Assembly: GCA_026874595.1 (NCBI GenBank)
Contig: CM049311.1
Span: 50,905,676-50,969,675, forward strand
DNA length: 64,000 nucleotides
Source: Sipunculus nudus
Lineage: Eukaryota > Annelida > Sipuncula > Golfingiida > Sipunculidae
Direction: 5' to 3'
The notes under the pieces were generated by a model. That model was given only the letters and a program-made list of their open reading frames with translations. It was not told the DNA's origin and did no database searches. Of this stretch, positions 33,498 through 45,366 are shown one piece after another. Made by a program: the position numbers and the translations under genes. Every line of letters starts with the position of its first letter. Within the stretch, counting starts at the first letter, position 1.

Positions 33498-35646
33498 CTT
33501 TTAAGACTTTCGTTTGGCATTCCAAGCGCCCAGAGGTTTACAAATATGGACAGGGACTTTATTTTATGTCACAATATCTGCCACAGAGTTTTACATTTGG
33601 TCTTGGATCATTGGATGGAAGTAGCATTTACATGTTTAATATTGCATGTCCTGTATTATTATTATGAAGTGCTTTGTGATAGAAATTGTCGCACAGACTG
33701 AGCTGCATACATTTTTTATAACTGATATTACACTCTGCAAAATAAATCCAGTGAAATATAAATGCGAAGGAATGTACTGGGGTGGGGGTTACGTTTGATA
33801 TCCGGCATTTATGTGATAACACAATTAGAATATGTGATAAGTAACATTTTCCGGCAAGACTTAGGATGAAGATAATGAAGAATCTCCATGACGACTAGAG
33901 AATCTCAAGAAATTCCGGTATATGGGAAATATACATTCCCAAACGTGGTGAATCGCTCAAATCCTGAAAACCCCCTCGTATGAACTTAGACAATGAGATG
34001 TAAGTGGCCGGTTCACTCACGTGGTACGCATGAATTTGCATAAAGAGGACTGGTGCTTAAAAAGACGTACTCCAGCATGAGGTGCACTAGAAGGGATGAT
34101 GCTAAGCCACTTTCAAAGATGTTTATACACCACTCCCTAGGTTGGTATACAGGGATCTATATATATTTATACACGATTCTTCATGCACTTGTTATGGATG
34201 TTTTATGTTATTATTTATATATTTATGTATTTTGTGTCACTCATAGGGGACCGAAACTCAGCAAGGGTTCCTGGTACCTTTCTTGTATAAGAGATAAGTG
34301 TATATTTGTTATTTGAAAGTTTCTGGTAATATTATGATGTATGTAGATGTTCATACTTGGAAGTATCGATAATTGTTATAAATAATAAACGGATATTAAT
34401 TTTTGAAATTTTATTGTAATTTGTTATTATTACCATCATAAAAAGAACAAAAGCATATATATAAAATCCGTATAAAATGTCTCGTGAAACTTTATCACAG
34501 CTTGAAATGATATATTTAGTAACTAAATTACTATATAGCTCGATGTTATTGTTTTCCTTTGCTCACGAATGACACTGAACGCGTCAGACGGGTCGTGACA
34601 CCTTTGCGGTTTCCAGGTTCAGCTTAATGATCAGCTGTTATGTTGTAGTGGTCGTTGGCTACCTTGAGTTTACTTCGTTTAAGATATATATTTGTGCTGC
34701 TATTGCGGGAATGCCTAACATTACACGTACGGATCAACTTGGCCAGGCCTCCGTGTTTGTTTATGCCTTACAAATCAGCATTGTTGTCATGCAGATACAT
34801 GTGACTATGTGGAGTATGCATGAATGAAATCCCCATTCTCTGTCAGACCTGCGCTGTTCTGTGTACGGAGTTTGTTATCACAGAACAGCGAGAATAAAAC
34901 CAAGGGTTATGTCGAAACCTGTGAATATTGCGCAGTCTGTCATTGTATACGGGCAGGTCAGAACATGTACAAGCTCATAAAGATTTGCTGTGCTGGGTCT
35001 TAAGGTAAACTGCGCCTAGCTATGTGACGATAGTAATATACGGACTGATCGAACACGCAGGTCTAATAAACGGCGGTATATGACCCGATTTACCTGGGTC
35101 CATTTCAGTGCGTTCTGCCTGGCCGGAGCCTATTCATACAACCGGTTATTTGCTCCCAGAAATCAAAGATTGATTGCTGAGAATGCAGGATATGCCATTT
35201 ACATATGAAAATGACTTCTTGAATTATAATAACAGGCGTTTGTATATTTTGCAATGTTGCAATCGTGGGTGGGGATTTTTACCCCATGTCCTTATGTTGA
35301 AGGTATAATATTCAGCAGGTACTGTAATAAGACTGACAACATGTAGAATGTGCAAGAGGTAGAAAAGTCTGTAAATATGTATACACATTTCCATTTGAAT
35401 GAGACCCCCAAATAAAAAGTGTTAGAGGTTACAGGTTATTGAGAAACACCAATTGAAATCGGTGCATTTGAAATATTATGTTATAGCATTTGCATAGCAT
35501 AATAGAGAAAATTAAGGGAACCCCTGTGCTTCAAAATATAAAATAAACCAGAAAATCCACACGTATACTAAAGGTCACTGTATGCATGCTTGCTACAACT
35601 ACCCGTACCTCACACACATACATATATATTATTTTATATATATATG

Positions 35647-35649
<3 letters not shown>

Positions 35650-35705
<56 letters not shown>
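35650..35705. repeat. (AT)n microsatellite
   Basis: About 27 AT dinucleotides. Confidence 0.95.
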
Positions 35706-35707
<2 letters not shown>

Positions 35708-36095
35708 TGCCAGGGCGTTATGTTTATATGCTTAATTAGTATTATAACAGATTCATCTTGACAAATAATAGACCAATATTATTTTGTTTTTTGTACTCGG
35801 CAGCTTTCATGGTAAATGTTTTCCCTTGGTTTGTAACACGCTTAGTCGGTTTGTTAACTTTACTCAAAATGTTTTGAACGAATTTTCATTAAATTATGCA
35901 CACTCCAGGGGGTATAGACTAACACCCGAGAGATCAATCCAATGAGATGTTTTTGATTTAAAAGATTCCTTCTCTTTGCGAGATAGGGCAATTTATTTGC
36001 AAGTTACTGGTATTAAAAGGTCGTCTTTGTCCTGAAGCTGACATAGCTGCAGACTCCTTACACAATGGTTACCAACATTCTCCTTTCGCTGAATC

Positions 36096-36185
36096 GCTTT
36101 TGCAGAATTTGCTGGATCTCACCACCAGGCGGCTGACAGTACCAAGTATGAAATCAGACCAATTAGAGCTGGGTATCGCATTGAG
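36096..36185. repeat. 90-bp direct repeat, copy 1
   Basis: The block from tttgcagaatttgctggatc to gggtatcgcattgag recurs in the same orientation at 36677-36766 with about four differences. Confidence 0.85.
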
Positions 36186-36676
36186 GACACGTGGCTGTAT
36201 TTATTTTCCCTATATAACATCTATAAAACACCTGAGGTTTGGGCCTCTTTTAAATAATTTTCAAAATAAATTCTGATATTAAACATTTTTTTACCTGAGA
36301 ATTTGTTGTTTCTTCAGTCAAACAAGACCAAGAAAAAGGGGGCTTGTTTATCTCATTTTTTAACCATCCTGGCCCGAATGCAGTGAAGCCCAAAATACCC
36401 CACCAAGCAGTCCCAAACAAGCATTTGGACAACATCTCTTTGATTGGCCATAGATTTTTAAAAAATTGACCAATACTGTCAATTTTATTGGAAATTATGC
36501 TTAACATACTTAAAAAACAAACAATGGGGTGTTTTTGATGCTCCAGCACATGATGGCTAGAGCCAACCAGAAAAAGCCAGACCATTTGCTACTCTCCTTC
36601 AGGCAGGGCTTGGTGACCCCAGGTCATGGAAACAAAAAGGACCACGTGACCTTGAGTTGCAAGTTTTGAACAGTTT

Positions 36677-36766
36677 GCTTTTGCAGGATTTGCTGGATCT
36701 CACCACCAGGCGGCTGACAGTGCCAAGTATGCAATCAGACCAATTAGAGCTGGGTATCGCATTGAG
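36677..36766. repeat. 90-bp direct repeat, copy 2
   Basis: Second copy of the block at 36096-36185. The 490 bp between them could be an insertion or the product of a local duplication. Confidence 0.85.
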
Positions 36767-37789
36767 TTGCAAGTGTTGAACAGTCGATAATTTATATCAG
36801 ATCTTAGAAACCTGTGTACCATGGAAATACAGTATTTAAGACTAGTTATGAGTACAAGAGATGTGAGGGAGCAGATTATTTTTCAACTAGGTATATAGGC
36901 GCTCAATTATTATACTTTCAGGACGTGGTAATGTTGTCGTAAAGCGATATTTGTACGTCTCCGTTCTTAATACTTATTGCTACGCGTAATCGGGTCGAGC
37001 AAAGGCCAGCCTCTGTTAAAATCTCTGAAATCTAGACTGATAAGACCTTGAATCATCATTCACGGCTTGAGCGAGCCTTTGTAATAAAAAGTGTCGAACT
37101 TTATATCATTCAAGTTACTTCTGAACTTGAAAGTTTTCAGAGATCGCATACCTCCGCAAAAATTCTGGATCACCAGATCCGAGGTTTTACCTGGTTCCGG
37201 ATCAATCGTTAAAATGCATCCACAGTCTTTTTAAAGAAAAGGGTCCTGTGACTTTCACCTTTGATCTCATGACCCCAAAAATTAATAGAGTCCTTACTTA
37301 GTGGTGGGCCATATATAAGTAAAGTTTGAAACCAATACTCTGTCCAAACTGGAGTTATCATCTGGAAACACATTTGCGGACAGATGACCTCCTTGACCTT
37401 TGACCTCAAAACCCTCAAGTTTCGTCCACTTTTGGCAGGGGGTTAAAAGTTTGGCTTAAAATGCGTTCCACAATCATTTTAAAGAAATAGGTACTGTCAC
37501 CTTGACATTTGATCTCATAACCTCGAAAACAAAAGCGTTTTGGCTCTAGTGTTAGGTCATATATAAGTCAAGTTTAAAATCCATATGTCAATCCAAACTG
37601 GAGTTGTCATCCAAAAAAAAAAAAAAAAAAAAACAGACGGATGGACAGGGTAATTCATTTAGGGCACCCGCTCATTCAGGTCGGGCCCTAATAAACACAC
37701 AAGGTTTCAGGACACTAGTTGAAACCACATTTGTGAATCTGAAAGTATCACTATAATTTGGCAGTCTAAAAGGAAAAAAAAATGCATAA

Positions 37790-39130
37790 GATATAGAAAA
37801 AAAGTTGGCGCCACCAGTCTCCAGCAGCAGATAAAATCCGTCATAATCAATAAACACACCAGGTTATGGGAAATGGATGGAACACCTGTGAAACGAACAA
37901 ATCGTAAAAATTCGAAAAAAATACAGGTGGCGCCAAAAATTTTTGGGAACTGACAAAACTATAGTCATGGTCAATATTCTGTTTTCAGGTTTCCAAGGAG
38001 ATTTTTTTATTGACCTCCCTGGATGCTCACATTGATGTTTCAAGGGTCAACGATTAAGACTGGTGCCTTGTTAACGAACGGACCAAGCGCCATTCCTATA
38101 TCTCGGTTGACTTTCAGTATGCGGAGCTAAAAATACAACCCTGATATTTGGTTAAACGTTGGCTGGTGGAAATGGAGCCTATAAATTTTTTTTATAACCT
38201 CTGCGGCCGATTCCGAGAATTCCTTTACTTATTCAAAGATTTTCAAAGGTAAAAAGGTCCCCATTGTGGATTTTTTTAGACATTTAGGAAGAACAGTGTT
38301 TTAATATATCTGATGCTCAGCTCTTCATTCTTGACAAGCAGAGTGTTTTAAACATGGCCAACAGGCCTTATACGAACCTGGGCAATGCGATATACAACAG
38401 GTATAATCCTTCCCTGATAAAATACTTGAAACATATTCAACAGATTTGAAAAATACTTGATTACTTTTCACGTACATGAGTGGCAAGTACATGTACAAAG
38501 CATTGTGAGCCAGAGTAGAAGTACCGACTACACAAATACGCCAAACCACTACGCATGCAACGCAAGAGCAATAACAGGGGCGCCACCAGTCTTGTATACG
38601 ACAATGCAATCCGAGATGTATGGACATTTCAGGCTGATATATCTATCACTCATGAAAATAAGCAGGGACGTACACAACACACACACACACACAAATTTTA
38701 GGTGGCGCCACAGTCTTGTGAATGAGGCAGCCATCGAAGATGCATGCACATGTTAAATTTCAGGCCGATGCATGAAACTACTCTTGAGTCACGTACATAG
38801 ATCCACGCAACGCAAAGCAATTTTATGTGGCCCCACCAGTCGTGTACTACAAAACTACCCGAGACATATGGACATGCAAAATTTCAGGCGGATATTTAAG
38901 TTAAATCACTCCTGAGAAATAAAAGAGGGGCATACACGGTGCAAAAATTATTTTTAAGTGGCGCAACTAGCCTTGTGAACTAGAAAACTGTCAGGGATGT
39001 ATGGCCATGCAAATTTATAGCTTTTAGGTCAAACCTGTCCCGAGATACTGGCATACTTTAAATTACATAAAATTATTGCAGGTGGCCTGCCTGGCTTGTG
39101 TATGAGATAGCAATTTGCAAGAAACCTATT
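37790..39130. repeat. Diverged ~125-bp tandem repeats, GGCGCCACC family
   Basis: The landmark ggtggcgccacc recurs at about 37805, 37926, 38580, 38703, 38827, 38958 and 39081, mostly at 122-130 bp spacing. It is followed by agtcttgtatac, gacatgcaaaatttcaggc and a gagata..gcat block. This is the reverse complement of the array at 622-915. Confidence 0.7.
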
Positions 39131-41972
39131 CGAGATAAGGGCCAGACCCCCCAATCGGGATTTTTTGGCCTGTTGCCAAATCTGTTTACACGTACTTAAA
39201 GAACTTTTCAAGCTGACATGTAAGATTGTTTTGATCAAAATATTGAGCATAATAACAGATGCCTTTTGAAGGCAAAATCAGAATAAATACATGTATATAA
39301 TTTATTCGTGGGTTAATCTTACACACGTTGGAAATGGACAATTATTTATACTGTATATGAAACTCTTGTTCACCCACAGAGCTCCATTTTTCATTACTAT
39401 AAACATCAGAAACGGACCCCCCCCCTTTTCAGCTACCGTAACCTGATTTAAGGTTTCAGACATTGGACCGCCTGCCCCCTCTTTCCGGACCTGTTAACCT
39501 TTTTTTAGGTTTTGTCCTAATTCTTCCTAGGATGAAATCCTGGATCCATCCCTGAACTTCTCTACTTTGTAAATCCAGGTTTCTCCAATTCTTTTCATTT
39601 TAAAACGTTTTCCCGCCGAACATTTTGGTTGATTTTAGCCAGAGATTAATCCAAATATCTAATGGCATGATGTTATGTTAACAATTTGATAAATACATGT
39701 CAGAACATGCAGCTTCAATCAGCCTAAATATAAGAAAAATTTGTAAAAGGCCCCAAGATTCATCAAAATTAATGCGACCAACTATTTGAAGGACAAGCTA
39801 AGAATATATTTTTTTAAACAGTAAATAATTTGGCACAGAAGATTTGCAGAAGACTATTGTAGCCCTCAGTCCGACTCAAGCTTATTTGGCCACATGACCA
39901 GGTTCAGCTATACATAACTCTTCATTAGCGGCAAAGCTAAATATTCATTGGGGGGGGGGGGTATACTAAACATACATACATACATACATAGATACACACA
40001 CACACGCACGCACACACACAGACACATATATGAACGCAATTATGGGGTTGACATGGGGAGGGGGTAGTCTATTCAGTCCTGTATAGGAGAATATACTAAC
40101 TATACATTGAGGAATATTGTTTATTACATCATATTATTTGGGGGGGGGGGGAGGTTTCGCCGCCTATGTTCTATCAAAAATCATTGTATCTGTATCATTT
40201 TTACTCACTGAAGAGATCATTCCTCTGAAATAATTTATATTTTGGCTTAACTGTTTTCTCAGAGAACATTTAAAAACTAGAAATTGCTTGGCAACATCTA
40301 CAGACATTTAATGCATTATCCCTTAAAAAAATAGGCTCCCATCGTCAGAGGCATATACTGACACTTAAGAAGCCACCAGGGTTTCTTCAGGTATGAGTGA
40401 CCTTCAAAAGAAAGGTCAAGGTCACTTGTCAGAATAAAAAATGAAAAGAGATATTGGTGGAAATATTTTGTTTTATGTCAGACCTTAAAGTTTGGGGGTA
40501 AACAAAAATCCTATATATTCGCCTGACCTTGAAGACCAAGCAGAAGGTAACCAGTCTTCGAAAAAATCTAAGATATTGGTGGAAACTGTGTGTCAAATTT
40601 GAAAGGTACAGATGCAGTATTTCAATAGTTACCAGGTTCACCAAAAATCCTATATATCGGCAGATTTGACCTAGAAGGTGAAGGTCAAAGGTTTTCAAAC
40701 TCAACATTTTCCCCCAAACATGGAAATAATAATGTTATTCACTTATGAACGCAAGTATAGGAATCATTTCTATGCGCTTTTGCGTGGTGCTGTGCTGCTG
40801 TCCGCGAGCAAAGAGCCATATTTTAAGATGTCTTTTGAACGTTTCCGATGAGGATGCTTTTCTCAGGTTAAATGGAATGTCGCTTCATAACCTTGGTGCA
40901 CCTGTGTTAAAAGCCCTCTCTGCCACGACTTTTAATACGAGTGGGATATGAAGCTTTTCGGAATGTGTTGCTGCAGAATGAAACCAGGTACGCTACAGTC
41001 AGATTGTTGATGACCTTATACAACAAGATTAAGATCTTTTATATGATACGTTCATTTACAAGTAACCAGTGGAGACTGTTGAGCATTGGTGATACATATG
41101 TTTCTAGCTTCCTCAACCTTGAAATCATTCTTGCAGCGGAGTTTTAAGCAGACTCTAGGCGAGCAATGGTGGTGCCCAACGTAAATGCCATTGTTGTAAT
41201 CTAGTTTGGAAGTAACCAAGTAGTCCCCGGGATATATCGATTTAATTGGAAAATTTTATCGTTAATCTTAGGTTTATTTTCCGTTGAAGTATACTTTGGG
41301 ACATTAGAAAATGGCAGTCTTAAGTTGCACAGACGGTAGTTCTGCCCTGCAACTCAAAAAAAGGCCAACCCCTACCACTATATCGGTTATTTGCCACAAT
41401 CATGTCATGCAACCTTCGGATCTCAATATTTCTGGAATGCATTGGCAGATTTGGATGATCTTGGTATCTAGTTGTATGTTTTCACGCATGGTCGACATGA
41501 TAAGCATGATTCTACGGCCACCTGAGGTTAAAATCAAGGCCAAAGGTCAAGGTCACTTTGTGGCCCTAAAAGCAGATGATATCATATTTTTGCACGAAAT
41601 CTTTATATATATTATTACACTCTCACAGTTTCAGTGTAATCAGTGGAAGATTGATTAATTAAGGTTCCGATTAAGTAGTTCTCAAAGTATAGTAACTTGT
41701 TTCAAGTTCTAGGTCATCAGTTACACGAAACAAATAGGGTTAGATTGATCCGTTGTATGGTAATACAAACGAGTTTGAGCACACGTAACGAGTTTGAGTA
41801 CACTTATTTGATTAAGAGATGATTCTCTTAATCACTTGCGAAATGTACATACACCTTAAATATTCGAAATCAGTTTCCAAATAAATTAATTCTTCTTATT
41901 CTCGGGCTTCTCAAACAGTACTGGCTTCAGTTTTGAAAACAATGAACAAGTACTTCTGCGCCCTTTTTGGGA

Positions 41973-42385
41973 TTAGGAGTAAGTGCCCAGATATGAACCT
42001 TTTTTGGCACACACTTCTTCCCAACACGATTCCGCAGAGAAAAGGAAACCCTGTCTAAGCTCGGTTCCTTTGACCCCGCCAACCTTCCTATCTGCCTCTA
42101 TGTCCTTGAGCAGAAAATCTCCAGGGTTAAACTTGTCAACCATATCTCGGCAAATCCGCTCAAGGCTCATATAAATGAATGGGACCCCTGAAACATGGTT
42201 GGATAAAAGAGGAAATTTCATCCCTAAATTGTTTGATAGAGAGCGAGGTCCGGATAACCTGTTTCATGAGGGAAAATGAGATGGAGGATGATGACATGAG
42301 CGATATTGATAATCATAAAGAAGACTGTGAGAGTGACAATGGGAGCAGTGTTCAAATCAGGGAGTATATGACTCACATAACGTGA
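41973..42385. other. Unidentified open segment inside the large inverted repeat
   Basis: Minus 42221-41973 reads an 82-codon frame with balanced composition (FIYMSLERICRDMVDKFNPG, RKVGGVKGTELRQG). Plus 42179-42385 reads a 68-codon acidic frame (MEDDDMSDIDNHKEDCESDN). Neither matches a family I know, and no splice context decides between them. At least one could be a fragment of element cargo or an exon. Confidence 0.2.
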
Positions 42386-42499
42386 TAATTATTTAGACTA
42401 ATAAGCTTATTTTATGCACATAATAATAATCAACTTAGTTTTTATTGTATAATAGAAATAAGATCAAAATTTTAATTTTTTTGGTTATCAGCATAAATT

Positions 42500-42975
42500 T
42501 CAGATCATCTGAAATTTCGCCCAATTTCGACCACGGCACATTTTTTCCCCTTTAAACACTGTTGATTTCATTTTCACAGCATATACACATGAAGATTAAA
42601 TATTTTAATATCTGAAGTATCAAAGGAATTGATAAAAAATTTCAAAGAATTGATTAAGAAAAGTATATTTTTTTTCAATTTACACATACCATGTCAACTG
42701 TTTTTTATTTCAACCCCTTCCAGGACATTGAGTTATACAGCCCTGTGTTATGTCACCCGATCCAGGTATCTGCCCTAGCTCAACTTTGATGGGCTTCCAC
42801 TCTGCCCTACACCTTCCCTCCCCCCCCCCCCCCCCCCCCCCCCCCCACCCTCCTCACAGGATGATGTGTCAACTAGATGAATATTGTAATTTTCTATATT
42901 TGATTCATTCTTGTTCCATACTTTTGCTACATTTTGGATTATGAATTGTATCACAAGGTGTTAAAATGATTAAAG
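42500..42975. repeat. Inverted partial copy of the 50-53 kb element, with a ~29-bp poly-C tract
   Basis: Reading backwards it matches 51905-52330: tctagttgacacatcatcct against catctagtttatgcaccatc, and cactgttgatttcattttcacagc against its complement. The poly-C tract at about 42819-42846 is the complement of the poly-G tract at 52030-52047. Confidence 0.75.
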
Positions 42976-45366
42976 TGAAACTTTAATTATGTCCACAAAG
43001 TAATGAATTGCTATTAAATTATGGATGTTTATGAGATGAGGATTTCCTTACATCAGAAAGTAAAACCTTAATATTTTTTATTTCAGCCCTATTCAGTCGC
43101 CTGCATGTCACCCTTGTTGACCTTTCAGGCTAATAATACACGCTTCAAGCAGGGAATACTGGGCAGCTAGCTCGCTCTTGGCAGGCCAAATCTGGCCTCA
43201 GGTGCCCAACCCCCCTCCTCTAGTAGTTGTTTTGTCAACAACATATCGATATACAATTATGAAAAAGGGAATTACCTTGCAGTTACTGATGTTGTCTGGA
43301 TCTTGTATGAAAGGCCCTAAGTGCATTCCATAGGACACCATGTAGTCACCTTTGGTTATTTTTCATTTCAAACTTAATAATGAAAAATAATTGAATAAAA
43401 CTGATTCATACTTTTAGGGATGATATGAAGAACATCAATGATAGACAAGGCTGCAGTTGATTACATAAAAATTAATCTAAATTTACAGGTATTCCAAGTG
43501 TTTCAGTTTGTTAATTTATATTATTTGCAAAATTTAGAAAAAAATAAAATATGTAAAAAATTAAAAATTTTACCCGGACGTATACTTATTACAGATGTCA
43601 TCATGTCATGGCTTTAACAGATGTCACATGATACTATGTAAATTATCAAAATTTATATTTAAGATCCCTTTATTTCCTCATCTCCAGTTTGCTCTTTGTA
43701 TAACTTATTGGGTGTTCAAATCCTGGAAGTATTTTTTACATGTGTATTTGTTTTACAGCTGAGATTACTGTTCATTTTTTTCTATATATGTATTAAAAAA
43801 ATAAAATTATTCAAATATGATTAAACAAATCAGTGCTTAGACAAGTTTTCATTATGTCTAAAATGTTAATAATTGTCCAACGACTGTATTTTGCTATGTC
43901 CAGTGTGTAGAACATAAACTAACATATGTTAAACATAAATCAAAGCCGTATATCCAGTTACGTATGAACCTTATTTAAAGGGACATTATCAGAGCAATAT
44001 AATGCGTATTCTCTCGAACTCTCAGTTCAGTTTTGCTTTATGTGAATGTTTCCCCAGCAAAACAATCCCAGCGCTTCACACAAGCCTGTTGACACTTTTG
44101 TATGGCTCTGCGTGTTTATGAACACAGTCCACGTGTGTCCGTTTACCATAACAAGGCCGCTTGACCGGAGGTCTGATTGTGAGCCTCAACACGCAATGTT
44201 TCTGCCGGCGGGAATATGTATTACATTTTCACAGCCATGTCAGTCAGGGCACAGCATGATTGACAGGTGTTGACATCGAGTCCCGAGCGATGGGTTATGT
44301 TGAAAACTTGTGATCGCGCCTGGTCCACTGTTATTAATAGTTGTTTACAGGAGAAAGCAAACAATTTCAGGAAAATATTTTGGGAGGTACAAATTTATTT
44401 TAAAGGGAAGAACCTATTTTATTCGTGCTAATACAACATGCTTTATAGGTGAATGGGGCCCCTTTAAATTTGTGAAATGTGTCTAAGATTCTCAACAAGT
44501 TGTTTGACTGAAACTGAATAAATACTCATGAGATATAATTTACATGATAAAACTGCAAAATGGTATAAATACTTGTAGCATCAGGCCAAGTCACTCTATT
44601 TCCAAATGTAAATTATTTAAATTGATATGTCCTCTTTGTTATATAGCAGGATTTCACCAAACTTTCACGACCATGGTTCATTTGTCTAAACCTGTTGGTT
44701 GTTATACCTACAACAGGCATTAAGAAGAATTAATTTTATGTTTTGAAACTGGTTTCAAACATGTAAGTGTATGTACGTTCCGCCAGTGAACAGAAGAATC
44801 ATGTCTTGATTAATCAGTATAGTCAAACTCGTCTATATTACCACACTACGGATCAAGCTGACCTTTTTTTCGCATACCTGATCACCATGACCTTAATCCA
44901 AGTTACTTGGCTTTGAGAACTTTTTATCTGAAACTCATTCAATCGATCTCCCACTGATACAATGATATTGTGTCCAAATATATATAGAGAGAGATTTAGT
45001 GAAAAAAACATGCTATCATCTGCTTTTAAGGCCTTGAAGTGACCGTGACCTTGGGCCTTGATTTTGACGTCAGATGGCCATGAAATCATGCTTATGATGT
45101 CGACCATGCTTGACAACATACAACTAGATACCAAGATCATCCAAATCTGGCAAGGCATTCCAGTAATATTGTGATCCGAAGGTTGCATGGCATGATTGTG
45201 GCAAATCTTCGATATAGGGGTAGGCTTTTTTGGAGCTGCAGGGCAGAACTACCGTCTGTGCAACTTAAGACTGCCATTTTCTAATGTCCCAAAATATACT
45301 TCAACTGAAAATAAACCTAAGATTAACGATAAAATTTTGCAATTAAATCGATGAATTCCGGGGACT

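Larger units (their letters stand above)
33498..41221. other. Large non-coding stretch
   Basis: Apart from the repeats listed separately, I saw no supportable gene. Open frames at 34053-34316, 34627-34827, 36250-36585, 38325-38749 and 40745-41147 lack recognisable domains. Copies of the molluscan-type dispersed repeats (cctccctggatg, gtgccttgttaacgaacgg) occur around 37200-38100. Poly-G runs occur at 39950-39961 and 40140-40151. Confidence 0.5.
41222..45366. repeat. Large inverted repeat (~550-bp arms) around a 3-kb interior
   Basis: The left arm 41222-41779 and right arm 44819-45366 are diverged reverse complements. Shared landmarks are agtccccggg, cgttaatcttaggtttattttc, aatggcagtcttaagttgca, gatttggatgatcttggtat, ttgatccgt and acgagtttga. 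The interior (41780-44818) includes a separate inverted copy of a repeat also found at 51.9-52.3 kb, but no transposase or recombinase was recognised. Confidence 0.8.

Noticed and set aside
38325-38756. Overlapping frames on both strands
   Set aside because: They lie inside the GGCGCCACC tandem repeat.
40745-41147. Two plus-strand frames possibly from a retrotransposon
   Set aside because: The peptides have no reverse-transcriptase or other motif that I can name, and they end at the large inverted repeat.
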